64,000 nt of DNA from an uncultured Flavobacteriaceae bacterium (GTDB lineage Bacteria > Bacteroidota > Bacteroidia > Flavobacteriales > Flavobacteriaceae): contig CALSTV010000001.1 of the NCBI GenBank assembly GCA_943789365.1, positions 3,433,343 through 3,497,342 on the forward strand, in the 5' to 3' direction. The translations under genes were made by a program, and so were the position numbers. Of this stretch, positions 17,399 through 25,005 are shown piece by piece. The notes under the pieces were generated by a model. That model did not search any database. It was not told where the DNA came from and worked only from the letters and a program-made list of their open reading frames with translations. How positions within the stretch are numbered: position 1 is the stretch's first letter; each line of letters starts with the position of its first letter.

Positions 17399-17908
17399 AT
17401 GAGATACTGTCTATTTTTTTTAGGAAGTTTATTGCTAGTGGCTTGTGATTTTTCAGGTGTAGCTGTTGGTTATAACGAGCCTGGAGTTTCTATTGGAATA
17501 TTTAACAGCACTAATGAAAGCTATGAAAATGCAATTTTACGGATAGGGGTTATGGTAGATGAAGAGTTTGTTGAAACGGAGTCGTTGGTAATACCAACAA
17601 TTCCAAAAAGTTCTGCAAAGTTTTCAGAAAGGACCTGTTATGATTCCTATTGTCTTTTGAATTTTAAGCAAAGAGGGGGCGGTGTATTGTTATCAATGAT
17701 AGAAGAAGACAATTGGAATCCCGATTCAGTACCAATAAATTCTTTGTCGAATAAATATTATTTTTTATTTCAACTGGAAGATGGGGCATCTGAATTGATT
17801 GAGGGGTATGAAATTCCGGATAGTGGTGAAATTAGAGTAGAAATACAAATTAATATTGAGTCAGAAGGACTTAGTAGTTGGAAAGCTTTTGTCAATGAGT
17901 ATGATTAA
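17399..17908 (+). CDS. Small lipoprotein, tandem copy 2
   Basis: A 169-residue paralogue of the protein at 16702-17220 with the same lipoprotein signal (Cys16 in LVACD), the NEPGVSIGIFNSTNESYENA block and the ERTCYDSYC cysteine pair. The ATG at 17399 is at exactly the same offset as its twin; a longer TTG-started reading would include duplicated tail sequence of the upstream gene and is rejected. The C-terminal half has diverged more than the N-terminal half. Function unknown. Confidence 0.75.
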   Translation: MRYCLFFLGSLLLVACDFSGVAVGYNEPGVSIGIFNSTNESYENAILRIGVMVDEEFVETESLVIPTIPKSSAKFSERTCYDSYCLLNFKQRGGGVLLSMIEEDNWNPDSVPINSLSNKYYFLFQLEDGASELIEGYEIPDSGEIRVEIQINIESEGLSSWKAFVNEYD

Positions 17909-17988
17909 AGAAAAAGATAATAAAGAAGAGATATGTTTTGTTCTGTTATAAGATGAAATGGAAACAACGTTATTCTTAATTTTTAGAT

Positions 17989-18105
17989 ATGAAGCATAAT
18001 TTGTTTTTAATAGTAAGTTTACTTTTGGGGAGGGCTTATTACAGAGGAAAATACTATTTTAAGATTGAGAATTCCTGTCTGAAAAATTATTTTATTTTTT
18101 TTTAA
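17989..18105 (+). pseudogene. Decayed third lipoprotein copy (signal-peptide remnant)
   Basis: A 38-codon ORF starts with MKHNLFLIVSLLLG, which resembles the signal peptides of the two lipoproteins upstream and is preceded by a similar TTAATTTT..GATATGA context. It loses the lipobox and conserved blocks after about residue 14 and soon stops. The distance from the copy-2 start is 590 bp rather than 697, so deletions are likely. The spacer 17909-17988 shows nothing else convincing. Confidence 0.5.
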
Positions 18106-18113
18106 AAATGCGC

Positions 18114-18143
18114 TTGCAGTACACAAAAGGTTTTGTATATTTG
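18114..18143 (+). promoter_or_regulatory. Predicted promoter of rpmH
   Basis: TTG (18114-18116), a 19-bp spacer, and TATATTTG (18136-18143) match the Bacteroidota consensus fully. The rpmH start codon lies 70 bp downstream. Confidence 0.75.
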
Positions 18144-18213
18144 CCACGCTTTTAGTGGATGGTATATGCCGAAGCTATGAATATTAAAAAACAAGATTTT
18201 AAAAATATAAGTA

Positions 18214-18375
18214 ATGCCGAAAAGAACATTCCAACCATCAAAGAGAAAAAGAAGAAACAAACACGGTTTTAGAGAAAGAATGGCTTCAGCTAATGGACGT
18301 AAAGTCTTAGCTAGAAGAAGAGCTAAAGGAAGAAAGAGACTATCTGTTTCATCTGCACCAAGACCTAAAAAATAA
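18214..18375 (+). CDS. rpmH: 50S ribosomal protein L34
   Basis: A 53-residue, very basic protein that starts [20 protein letters not shown] and continues with the family motif [20 protein letters not shown]34 sits in the large ribosomal subunit. It is slightly longer than the typical 44-46 residues, owing to a C-terminal Ser/Pro/Lys extension that is common in Bacteroidota. It has its own promoter upstream and a hairpin terminator directly downstream, so it is transcribed alone. Confidence 0.97.
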   Translation: MPKRTFQPSKRKRRNKHGFRERMASANGRKVLARRRAKGRKRLSVSSAPRPKK

Positions 18376-18397
18376 TGAATAGTTTATTCATATAAAT

Positions 18398-18432
18398 AAG
18401 GTGTTACTATTTGTTAGTAACACCTTTTTTTT
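18398..18432 (+). terminator. Terminator of rpmH
   Basis: A 12-bp inverted repeat (18398-18409 with 18415-18426) and a 5-nt loop, merging into a run of T. It begins 23 bp after the rpmH stop. Confidence 0.9.
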
Positions 18433-18500
18433 GAGTATTTTTAACAACTGTAAAATAAAAGACTGCGATAAAAGTCTTTAACTATAATAAATTTCCCAGC

Positions 18501-21356
18501 ATGCCAAAGAACACAAACATCAAATCAGTATTAATTATAGGATCAGGTCCTATTGTTATTGGACAAGCTTGTGAGTTTGATTACTCAGGTTCGCAATCGA
18601 TCCGCTCTTTAAAAGAAGAAGGAATTGAAGTGACATTGATCAACTCCAATCCGGCAACCATTATGACGGATCCTTCTCTTGCAGACAATGTGTACTTAAA
18701 ACCATTGACGACCAAATCTATTATCGAAATTCTTAAAAATCATCCAAATATCGATGCTGTTTTGCCAACAATGGGAGGGCAAACTGCTTTGAATCTATGT
18801 ATTGAAGCTGATGAAAAAGGAATCTGGAAAGATTTTAATGTAGATATGATTGGGGTAGATATCGATGCCATCAATATTACTGAAGACAGAGAGCAATTCC
18901 GTGAGTTGATGGGGAAAATTGGGGTAGCCATGGCACCTCAAGCCACTGCAACTTCATTTTTAGAAGGAAAAAGGATCGCACAGGAATTTGGATTTCCGCT
19001 TTGTATTCGTTCTTCATTTACTTTAGGTGGCGCTGGAGCAGCTATCGTATATGAAGAAGAAGACTTTGATGATTTGTTGCGTAGAGGATTGGAAATATCA
19101 CCAATTCACGAAGTGATGATCGACAAAGCAATGATGGGATGGAAAGAATACGAATTAGAACTATTGCGCGATAAAAACGACAATGTTGTGATTGTATGTT
19201 CTATAGAGAATATGGACCCAATGGGAATTCATACCGGAGATTCGATTACCGTTGCACCGGCAATGACATTGAGTGATTCTACCTTCCAAAAAATGCGTGA
19301 TATGGCCATTCATATGATGCGTTCTATCGGTGATTTTGAAGGTGGTTGTAATGTACAGTTCGCTGTTTCGCCTGATGAAAGAGAAGAAATTATTGCCATT
19401 GAAATAAACCCACGTGTATCGCGTTCTTCGGCTTTGGCGTCGAAAGCAACTGGATACCCTATTGCAAAAGTAGCAACCAAATTGGCTTTGGGATACAATT
19501 TAGATGAATTGAACAACCAGATTACTGGAACAACTTCTGCTTTGTTTGAGCCTACCTTGGATTACGTAATCGTTAAAATCCCTCGTTGGAATTTCGATAA
19601 GTTTGAAGGTTCTGACAGAACTTTAGGCCTCCAAATGAAGGCCGTAGGAGAGGTGATGGGAATTGGACGCTCGTTCCAAGAAGCATTGCACAAAGCAACA
19701 CAGTCTCTTGAAATCAAAAGAAATGGTTTAGGAGCCGACGGAAAAGAAGAAACACATTACGATACCATCATATCTAAATTGACAAACGCCTCTTGGGATC
19801 GTGTATTTAGTATTTATGATGCGATCAAAGCTGGAATTTCTCTTAAGAAAATCTACGATATCACAAAGATCGATATGTGGTACCTAAAGCAATACGAAGA
19901 GTTATTTGCTTTGGAGAAAGAAATTTCTACCTTCAAACTAGATACCTTGTCGAAAGACTTGTTGCTCGAAGCAAAGCAAAAAGGATATGGTGACAGACAG
20001 ATAGCACATATGTTGGGCTGTTTAGAATCTGAAGTGTATAAAAAACGTGAAGAACTAGGAATTAACCGTGTCTATAAATTGGTAGATACTTGTGCGGCAG
20101 AGTTTGAAGCACAAACACCATATTTCTATTCTACTTTTGAGAATACAATGACCGTTGCAGACGGTGCGCCATACGCACACAATGAATCTGTCGTAACTGA
20201 TAAGAAGAAAGTAGTGGTATTAGGTTCTGGACCGAATAGAATTGGTCAGGGAATTGAGTTCGATTATTGTTGTGTACATGGGGTTTTGGCCGCTAAAGAA
20301 GCAGGTTACGAAACCATCATGATTAACTGTAATCCTGAAACGGTTTCGACCGATTTTGATACTGCAGACAAACTCTATTTTGAGCCTGTATTCTGGGAAC
20401 ATATTTACGACATCATCAAGCATGAAAAGCCGGAAGGAGTAATTGTTCAATTAGGAGGTCAAACGGCATTAAAACTAGCTGAAAAGTTAGAAAAGAACGG
20501 TGTTAAAATTATTGGTACTTCTTTTGAAGCACTAGATTTGGCAGAAGACAGAGGACGTTTCTCTGACATGTTAACTTCCTTAGAAATCCCTTTCCCTAAA
20601 TTTGGTACAGCAACCAATGCAGATGAGGCACTAGAAATTGCAGATAATTTAGATTTCCCAATCTTGGTACGTCCATCGTATGTATTAGGTGGTCAAGGAA
20701 TGAAGATTGTAATCAACAAAGAAGAATTGGAATCGCATGTAGTAGGTTTGTTACGCTCTATTCCTGGAAATAAATTGTTATTAGATCACTACTTAGAAGG
20801 AGCAATTGAAGCGGAAGCAGATGCTATTTGTGATGAAGATGGTAATGTTTACATCATTGGTATCATGGAGCATATTGAACCATGTGGGGTGCATTCAGGA
20901 GATTCAAACGCAACCTTGCCACCATTTAATTTAGGTGAGTTTGTAATGAATCAAATCAAAGAACATACTAAGAAAATTGCCGTAGCCTTGAAAACAAAAG
21001 GTTTGATCAATATTCAGTTTGCAGTCAAAGACGATACCGTGTTTATCATTGAAGCAAATCCAAGAGCGTCTCGTACAGTACCGTTTATAGCGAAAGCTTA
21101 TGGAGAACCGTATGTAAACTACGCAACAAAAGTAATGTTAGGAGATAAAAAAGTATCTGATTTCGATTTCAAACCTGAATTAGAAGGGTATGCCATAAAA
21201 CAACCTGTATTCTCATTCAATAAATTCCCGAATGTAGATAAGACATTAGGTCCTGAAATGAAATCTACAGGAGAGAGTATCTTGTTTATTGATGATTTAA
21301 AAGACGATGCTTTCTACGAGTTGTACTCAAGAAGAAAGATGTACTTGAATAAATAA
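18501..21356 (+). CDS. carB: Carbamoyl-phosphate synthase large subunit, lacking the allosteric domain
   Basis: A 951-residue enzyme that makes carbamoyl phosphate for arginine and pyrimidine synthesis. Two homologous halves are visible, each opening with a GSGP nucleotide-binding segment (about residues 13-16 and 573-576) and containing an ATP-grasp fold (SFTLGGAGAA and SYVLGGQGMK loops; EINPRVSRSSALASKATG and EANPRASRTVPFIAK motifs). E. coli CarB is 1073 residues and ends in a ~140-residue MGS-type domain that senses UMP, IMP and ornithine; this protein ends about where that domain would begin. I believe short CarB is usual in flavobacteria. carA is not adjacent. A strong hairpin follows the stop. 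Confidence 0.97.
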   Translation: MPKNTNIKSVLIIGSGPIVIGQACEFDYSGSQSIRSLKEEGIEVTLINSNPATIMTDPSLADNVYLKPLTTKSIIEILKNHPNIDAVLPTMGGQTALNLCIEADEKGIWKDFNVDMIGVDIDAINITEDREQFRELMGKIGVAMAPQATATSFLEGKRIAQEFGFPLCIRSSFTLGGAGAAIVYEEEDFDDLLRRGLEISPIHEVMIDKAMMGWKEYELELLRDKNDNVVIVCSIENMDPMGIHTGDSITVAPAMTLSDSTFQKMRDMAIHMMRSIGDFEGGCNVQFAVSPDEREEIIAIEINPRVSRSSALASKATGYPIAKVATKLALGYNLDELNNQITGTTSALFEPTLDYVIVKIPRWNFDKFEGSDRTLGLQMKAVGEVMGIGRSFQEALHKATQSLEIKRNGLGADGKEETHYDTIISKLTNASWDRVFSIYDAIKAGISLKKIYDITKIDMWYLKQYEELFALEKEISTFKLDTLSKDLLLEAKQKGYGDRQIAHMLGCLESEVYKKREELGINRVYKLVDTCAAEFEAQTPYFYSTFENTMTVADGAPYAHNESVVTDKKKVVVLGSGPNRIGQGIEFDYCCVHGVLAAKEAGYETIMINCNPETVSTDFDTADKLYFEPVFWEHIYDIIKHEKPEGVIVQLGGQTALKLAEKLEKNGVKIIGTSFEALDLAEDRGRFSDMLTSLEIPFPKFGTATNADEALEIADNLDFPILVRPSYVLGGQGMKIVINKEELESHVVGLLRSIPGNKLLLDHYLEGAIEAEADAICDEDGNVYIIGIMEHIEPCGVHSGDSNATLPPFNLGEFVMNQIKEHTKKIAVALKTKGLINIQFAVKDDTVFIIEANPRASRTVPFIAKAYGEPYVNYATKVMLGDKKVSDFDFKPELEGYAIKQPVFSFNKFPNVDKTLGPEMKSTGESILFIDDLKDDAFYELYSRRKMYLNK

Positions 21357-21376
21357 GACTGAATTAGTCTAATGAT

Positions 21377-21419
21377 AAAAAAAGGGGGGGCTAATGTAGA
21401 GCCCCCCCCCTTTTTTTTT
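21377..21419 (+). terminator. Terminator of carB with G/C-tract stem
   Basis: An A-run is followed by GGGGGGGCT (21384-21392), a 7-nt loop, AGCCCCCCC (21400-21408) with two further C, and a T-run (21411-21419). The stem is made almost only of G-C pairs, which is unusual here. The A-run on the left would give a T-run on the minus strand, so it may also stop transcripts from the right. Confidence 0.9.
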
Positions 21420-21445
21420 GAATTATTTTAAACAACTCAATGTAA

Positions 21446-21538
21446 TTAATCTTTGTAGAAAGTTGTTCGTGTTCGCGAGGTTCCAATTACAGCAACAAGC
21501 AAAACAAAAACCAATAAGACTTCAATAATAGCATCCAT
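21446..21538 (-). CDS. Possible 30-residue membrane peptide
   Basis: An ATG-started ORF encodes 30 residues, MDAIIEVLLVFVLLVAVIGT followed by a short basic, polar tail (RTRTTFYKD). The first 20 residues would form one transmembrane helix, with a positive C-terminal tail like those of known small membrane proteins. A -7-type box on the minus strand (TATATTTG, 21658-21665) lies 119 bp upstream, but no -33 element is seen. There is no homology evidence, so the ORF could be chance. The remaining ~200 bp up to 21740 hold a ten-G tract and nothing else recognised. Confidence 0.4.
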   Translation of the reverse strand: MDAIIEVLLVFVLLVAVIGTSRTRTTFYKD

Positions 21539-21629
21539 TTGAATAAGATTTTAAAAGTTAATAAAATAATTAGCATGGAGCCGTTTTAGAATGCATACAT
21601 ACAATATGTCATACCTAAAGTATTTGTGT

Positions 21630-21639
21630 GGGGGGGGGG
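21630..21639. repeat. Ten-G homopolymer tract
   Basis: Ten consecutive G on the plus strand, preceded by TGTGT. On the minus strand it is a C10 tract lying between the stop of the S8 protease gene and the small ORF at 21446-21538, 91 bp upstream of that ORF's ATG. Homopolymer tracts of this length are prone to slippage. Confidence 0.85.
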
Positions 21640-21740
21640 TAATGTAAAACTATATTACAAATATAGCCAACTATTAAATATTTTGAAATAGGTATAAATA
21701 AGGAAATTTCGAACTCCTTAATTATAACGATATGCATTTG

Positions 21741-23978
21741 TCAGTTTTTATAGAGTTGCTTAGAAACAATTAAATCGCTGTTAGCGGCTTGATACAAACT
21801 TACAGTATAGGTTCCCGAAGGAAATGTGGAAGTGTCTATACTTGTGTTTTCATTTGTTAAAGTAACGTTGTTTACTACATTTCTTCCTTCAAGGATGTGA
21901 AGCAAATAAAACCTGGAACCTATCAAACTTGTATCAATTGAAATGTTGAGAGTATTGGAAAAAGGGTTGGGGAAAATAGTCATCAACTCAATTATTTCTG
22001 AAGAAGCATCTTCCGTTTTTTCAAAAACACGCTGAAAGATATAATGCCATCCTTTTTGTATTTTAAAATAATACAAGGATGGCTCGAAAGAAGATACATC
22101 AATGGTGGTTTGTGCATCTACCAATTGTTTCTGGTAGCGTATCTCATTGGTTGAAAAATCATAAATCTCAAAATAATATTGGTTGTTTACGTAATGCGCA
22201 TCGACATCCACTACAATTTCTGTATCAAAAAGATAATTGGGTGTTATAGTAATCAAGGAAGGGCTGGGACTTGTAGGAATTGGTTCTACAGGAAATGTAT
22301 TGGTGCCTTCGGGAGGGCCATTTTGAGCAATAGGTATGTTTGGGTCAATTTTAAATTCGATATAGCCTTCACCTGTAGGTTCTAAAAGAACATCTTTTTC
22401 TAAACTAATGAAGTTTCTTGCTGTGAATTCTGCTCGTATGCTGTCTCGAAATGTTTGGTTTTCAATAGTTATGGCGTAGGGAGCATTTTTAATTTCAAAA
22501 AACCAATCTCTATAAAAATCTCTTCCGCTTATAACAAGGGTGTCCTGCTCTTGTGCCATTTGGTAAGCCATTTCAACTGCCTTGCCAGCATCTAAACGGC
22601 CTGCTCCTAGCATGTCTAAATACGGCTCGTTTTCTGGAAAATAATTGTTGTGATTTGGATTGGGGGCGTCTGTAACATGGTAAATATTGGCGGAACTTAA
22701 TTTTAAGATGGTTTCTCTTTCTATGGGAGTCAAACTATAATTAACCGAGAGCATTAAACCTAAGGTTCCAGATACTAAAGGGGCTGCAAATGAAGTACCG
22801 TTATCCATCATGTAGATAGTGTTTTCGAAAGAAAGAGGCATATAATAACCAGGAGCCGCAATATCAATGTCGTAATTATGGGTATGTGTTATTTGGTCAT
22901 ATTTCTTACTTTGATCCAAACAATAATGGCTGTCTGGAGGGGCAATTGCCGGATTGTGCTGCACCGAAGCCACAGAAATTACATGTTCGTACGCTGCTGG
23001 GTATAACTTATCTGTTCTTTTGGTGGTTCCATTGTCAATTCCATTGCCCCCAGCAAAAACAAAACTTGTGCCAAGGCTATTGTCTAATGGAAAGGTGTAT
23101 TCTTCTATAACCATTCTTATTATATCGTATTGTGTGATGGCGGAGGGGGCTCCTTTTCCCCAACTGCCATTTATTACTTTGGCTCCAGCTTCGACTAAGT
23201 GACTAATTCCTATTGAAGATCCGAGACGAACACCATATAAGAAACAATCTGAACCAATAGATGCCAATCTAATGCCGTTGTTGCTATGGCCTGCCATAAC
23301 ATTGGCAACGGCTGTTCCATGTGATTTTACTGTAGTTGTATAACCATTATAGGCAAAGATGGTTCCTTTTAGATCATCATGACTCGTATCAAAGGGCTCA
23401 TCCGTAACTCCCAAAATAACATCACGGTTTCCTGTAGTAAAGGACCAGGCTTTTTGCGCATTGATCAAATCCAATTCTGTTTGAGCAGTTCTGAGTCCAT
23501 AGTCATTAGGAGTAAAGGAATTGTTTTCTAGTAATTCATTAAAATAGGAATACCAATGTTGCATAACAGGAAAAGATGTGGGTTTAATTGGTTTTTTTTC
23601 GAATTCAGTAGTAATCGATAGTGTTGGGCCCATATAATAGGCTTCGAAAGAATGAAATAAATTCGGAAAATTAGTTTGTAAATCGTTCATCAACTGTATG
23701 TCTTTACAATAGAGTGTATAGACCTCTTGTAAAATAGCATTTCGAGTGGGTTTCTGAGTCAATTTTTCAAAAGAGGTGATGGTGTAACTGTCAAGAATAG
23801 CTTGTACTGCTGGGTTTGGATGTGCTAATAATACTTCAGTATCTGTTTTACTTAAAACAGTAGGGGCATCTACCGGGTTGGGAATACGTAGACTAAATCC
23901 AAGGTATTCCGCATCTGAGTTTTGAGCAAACAGCGTGGTGTACGTCAAAAACAGAATAATATGAGCTAGTGTTTTCAT
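21741..23978 (-). CDS. S8 (subtilisin-like) peptidase with T9SS sorting domain
   Basis: A 745-residue secreted serine protease. A signal peptide (residues 1-18, ending FAQ) is followed by a ~165-residue N-terminal region and the subtilase domain. The catalytic triad reads as Asp193 (GVTDEPFD), His220 (SHGTAVANVMAGH) and Ser396 (NGTSFAAPLVSG), with oxyanion Asn312 in FAGGNG. A middle beta-rich region and a C-terminal T9SS sorting domain follow (ELMTIFPNPFSNTLNIS and FPSGTYTVSLYQ). It should be exported across the outer membrane and act at or outside the surface. It starts 10 bp after the broken T9SS gene at 23989-24783, so the two were probably one transcript. Confidence 0.93.
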   Translation of the reverse strand: MKTLAHIILFLTYTTLFAQNSDAEYLGFSLRIPNPVDAPTVLSKTDTEVLLAHPNPAVQAILDSYTITSFEKLTQKPTRNAILQEVYTLYCKDIQLMNDLQTNFPNLFHSFEAYYMGPTLSITTEFEKKPIKPTSFPVMQHWYSYFNELLENNSFTPNDYGLRTAQTELDLINAQKAWSFTTGNRDVILGVTDEPFDTSHDDLKGTIFAYNGYTTTVKSHGTAVANVMAGHSNNGIRLASIGSDCFLYGVRLGSSIGISHLVEAGAKVINGSWGKGAPSAITQYDIIRMVIEEYTFPLDNSLGTSFVFAGGNGIDNGTTKRTDKLYPAAYEHVISVASVQHNPAIAPPDSHYCLDQSKKYDQITHTHNYDIDIAAPGYYMPLSFENTIYMMDNGTSFAAPLVSGTLGLMLSVNYSLTPIERETILKLSSANIYHVTDAPNPNHNNYFPENEPYLDMLGAGRLDAGKAVEMAYQMAQEQDTLVISGRDFYRDWFFEIKNAPYAITIENQTFRDSIRAEFTARNFISLEKDVLLEPTGEGYIEFKIDPNIPIAQNGPPEGTNTFPVEPIPTSPSPSLITITPNYLFDTEIVVDVDAHYVNNQYYFEIYDFSTNEIRYQKQLVDAQTTIDVSSFEPSLYYFKIQKGWHYIFQRVFEKTEDASSEIIELMTIFPNPFSNTLNISIDTSLIGSRFYLLHILEGRNVVNNVTLTNENTSIDTSTFPSGTYTVSLYQAANSDLIVSKQLYKN

Positions 23979-23988
23979 AATGAGCGTT

Positions 23989-24783
23989 TTATTGAATTAC
24001 GATAGATTTTAATAGGACACCTTTGCTTGTTTCTATTTGTAACAGATATAGTCCTTTTGTACAATTGGAAACGTCTATGTGTTCTAAGTTTTCCGTTTTT
24101 TCTATGACTGTTTTTCCGTGTAGGTCGATAAGGCTTATTTTTTTTATTTCCAAAGATGTAGCTGTAATGTTTATTATATCAGAGCTTGGATTGGGGCTTA
24201 TGCTAATTAGCATGTCCAGATTAATTTTGTCTGTGCCGTTAATCTGTTCTTTCGAAAAATAAAAGATATGCTCCGGGTTTTCTTCTGACCAAATACGAAA
24301 ACCTTGTCGGTCACCATTTATGGAATAAAATATTTTGTAAGTCGGATTCGGTGTGTAAACATAACCTATGTACCGACCTAGTTGGGTGTCATAGAGATTG
24401 TCGCAATGATTACTTAATAAAGGATTTGAGGACACGTCAAGAATTTCAAAATAGGTGCCATGGTCTGTATAACAAGCGGAGAAGCTATTCTCGGTACACT
24501 AGGAATATGGATTTACTGCAATATACAAACAACTTGTGGATTGGTACGGGGTACAATCTGTAAAGGTATAATTTTGTTCATAATAATCCACGTCACAGGA
24601 CCAGGCATACAGCTTGGCATATATGTAGGGTGGGACAGGGAATTCATCATTTTTATGGGTTTCACCTGAAATCGTCAAAGAGTCGAGTAGAAATTCACCA
24701 TCTTTAAAAAAAGAGATGTTATTGGATTGTCCATAAATGGAGCAATAGAATAGTAAGATAAATAGATAGGTAATTTTTTTCAT
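23989..24783 (-). pseudogene. T9SS sorting-domain protein gene interrupted by an in-frame TAG
   Basis: Reading from the ATG at 24783 gives a signal peptide (MKKITYLFILLFYCSIYGQ) and 94 codons, ending at TAG (24499-24501). The same frame continues without shift as CTENSFSACYTDHGTYFEI to a complete T9SS sorting domain (LISISPNPSSDIINI, CTKGLYLLQI) ending at 23989. Replacing the TAG gives one protein of 264 residues with several Cys before and after the stop. As it stands, the product would be truncated, unanchored and unsorted. A GTG inside the second half (24435) could open a frame but would lack a signal peptide. The intact form would be a small secreted protein of unknown function. Confidence 0.85.
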
Positions 24784-24959
24784 GACGCTTAGTATTTTCA
24801 TTATAATTGTTTTAATTTAACAGCGAAACGGCGCAAGTTAAAAAATATAACAAGGTTATAAAGATAACATATGATTATGTTAAAAGCAATATCTAATATT
24901 GGTGAAATTAAAAACTCCCAAATTATAGGGAGCAATCATATAAGTGTAAGGCATAAAAA

Positions 24960-24982
24960 AAGCGCTAACCCAGTTAGCGCTT
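24960..24982 (-). terminator. Terminator of the cytochrome/YceI operon
   Basis: A perfect 10-bp inverted repeat (24960-24969 with 24973-24982) with a 3-nt loop. The minus-strand side runs into seven T (24955-24961 as A on plus). It lies 24 bp beyond the stop of the gene at 25006. Confidence 0.9.
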
Positions 24983-25005
24983 ATTGTATAGAAAATAAGA
25001 ATTTG

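Larger units (their letters stand above)
16549..17942 (+). repeat. 697-bp tandem duplication
   Basis: Matching sequence recurs at a constant offset of 697 bp: the tail of the DUF6973-like gene (from 16549 and from 17246) and the start codons of two paralogous lipoprotein genes (16702 and 17399). Copy 2 therefore begins where copy 1 ends. The gene tails are nearly identical while the lipoprotein parts have diverged with small indels. Confidence 0.85.

Noticed and set aside
17909-17985. Possible third copy of the DUF6973-like gene tail before the lipoprotein remnant.
   Set aside because: A short open stretch is present, but residue similarity to the real tail is too weak to claim homology.
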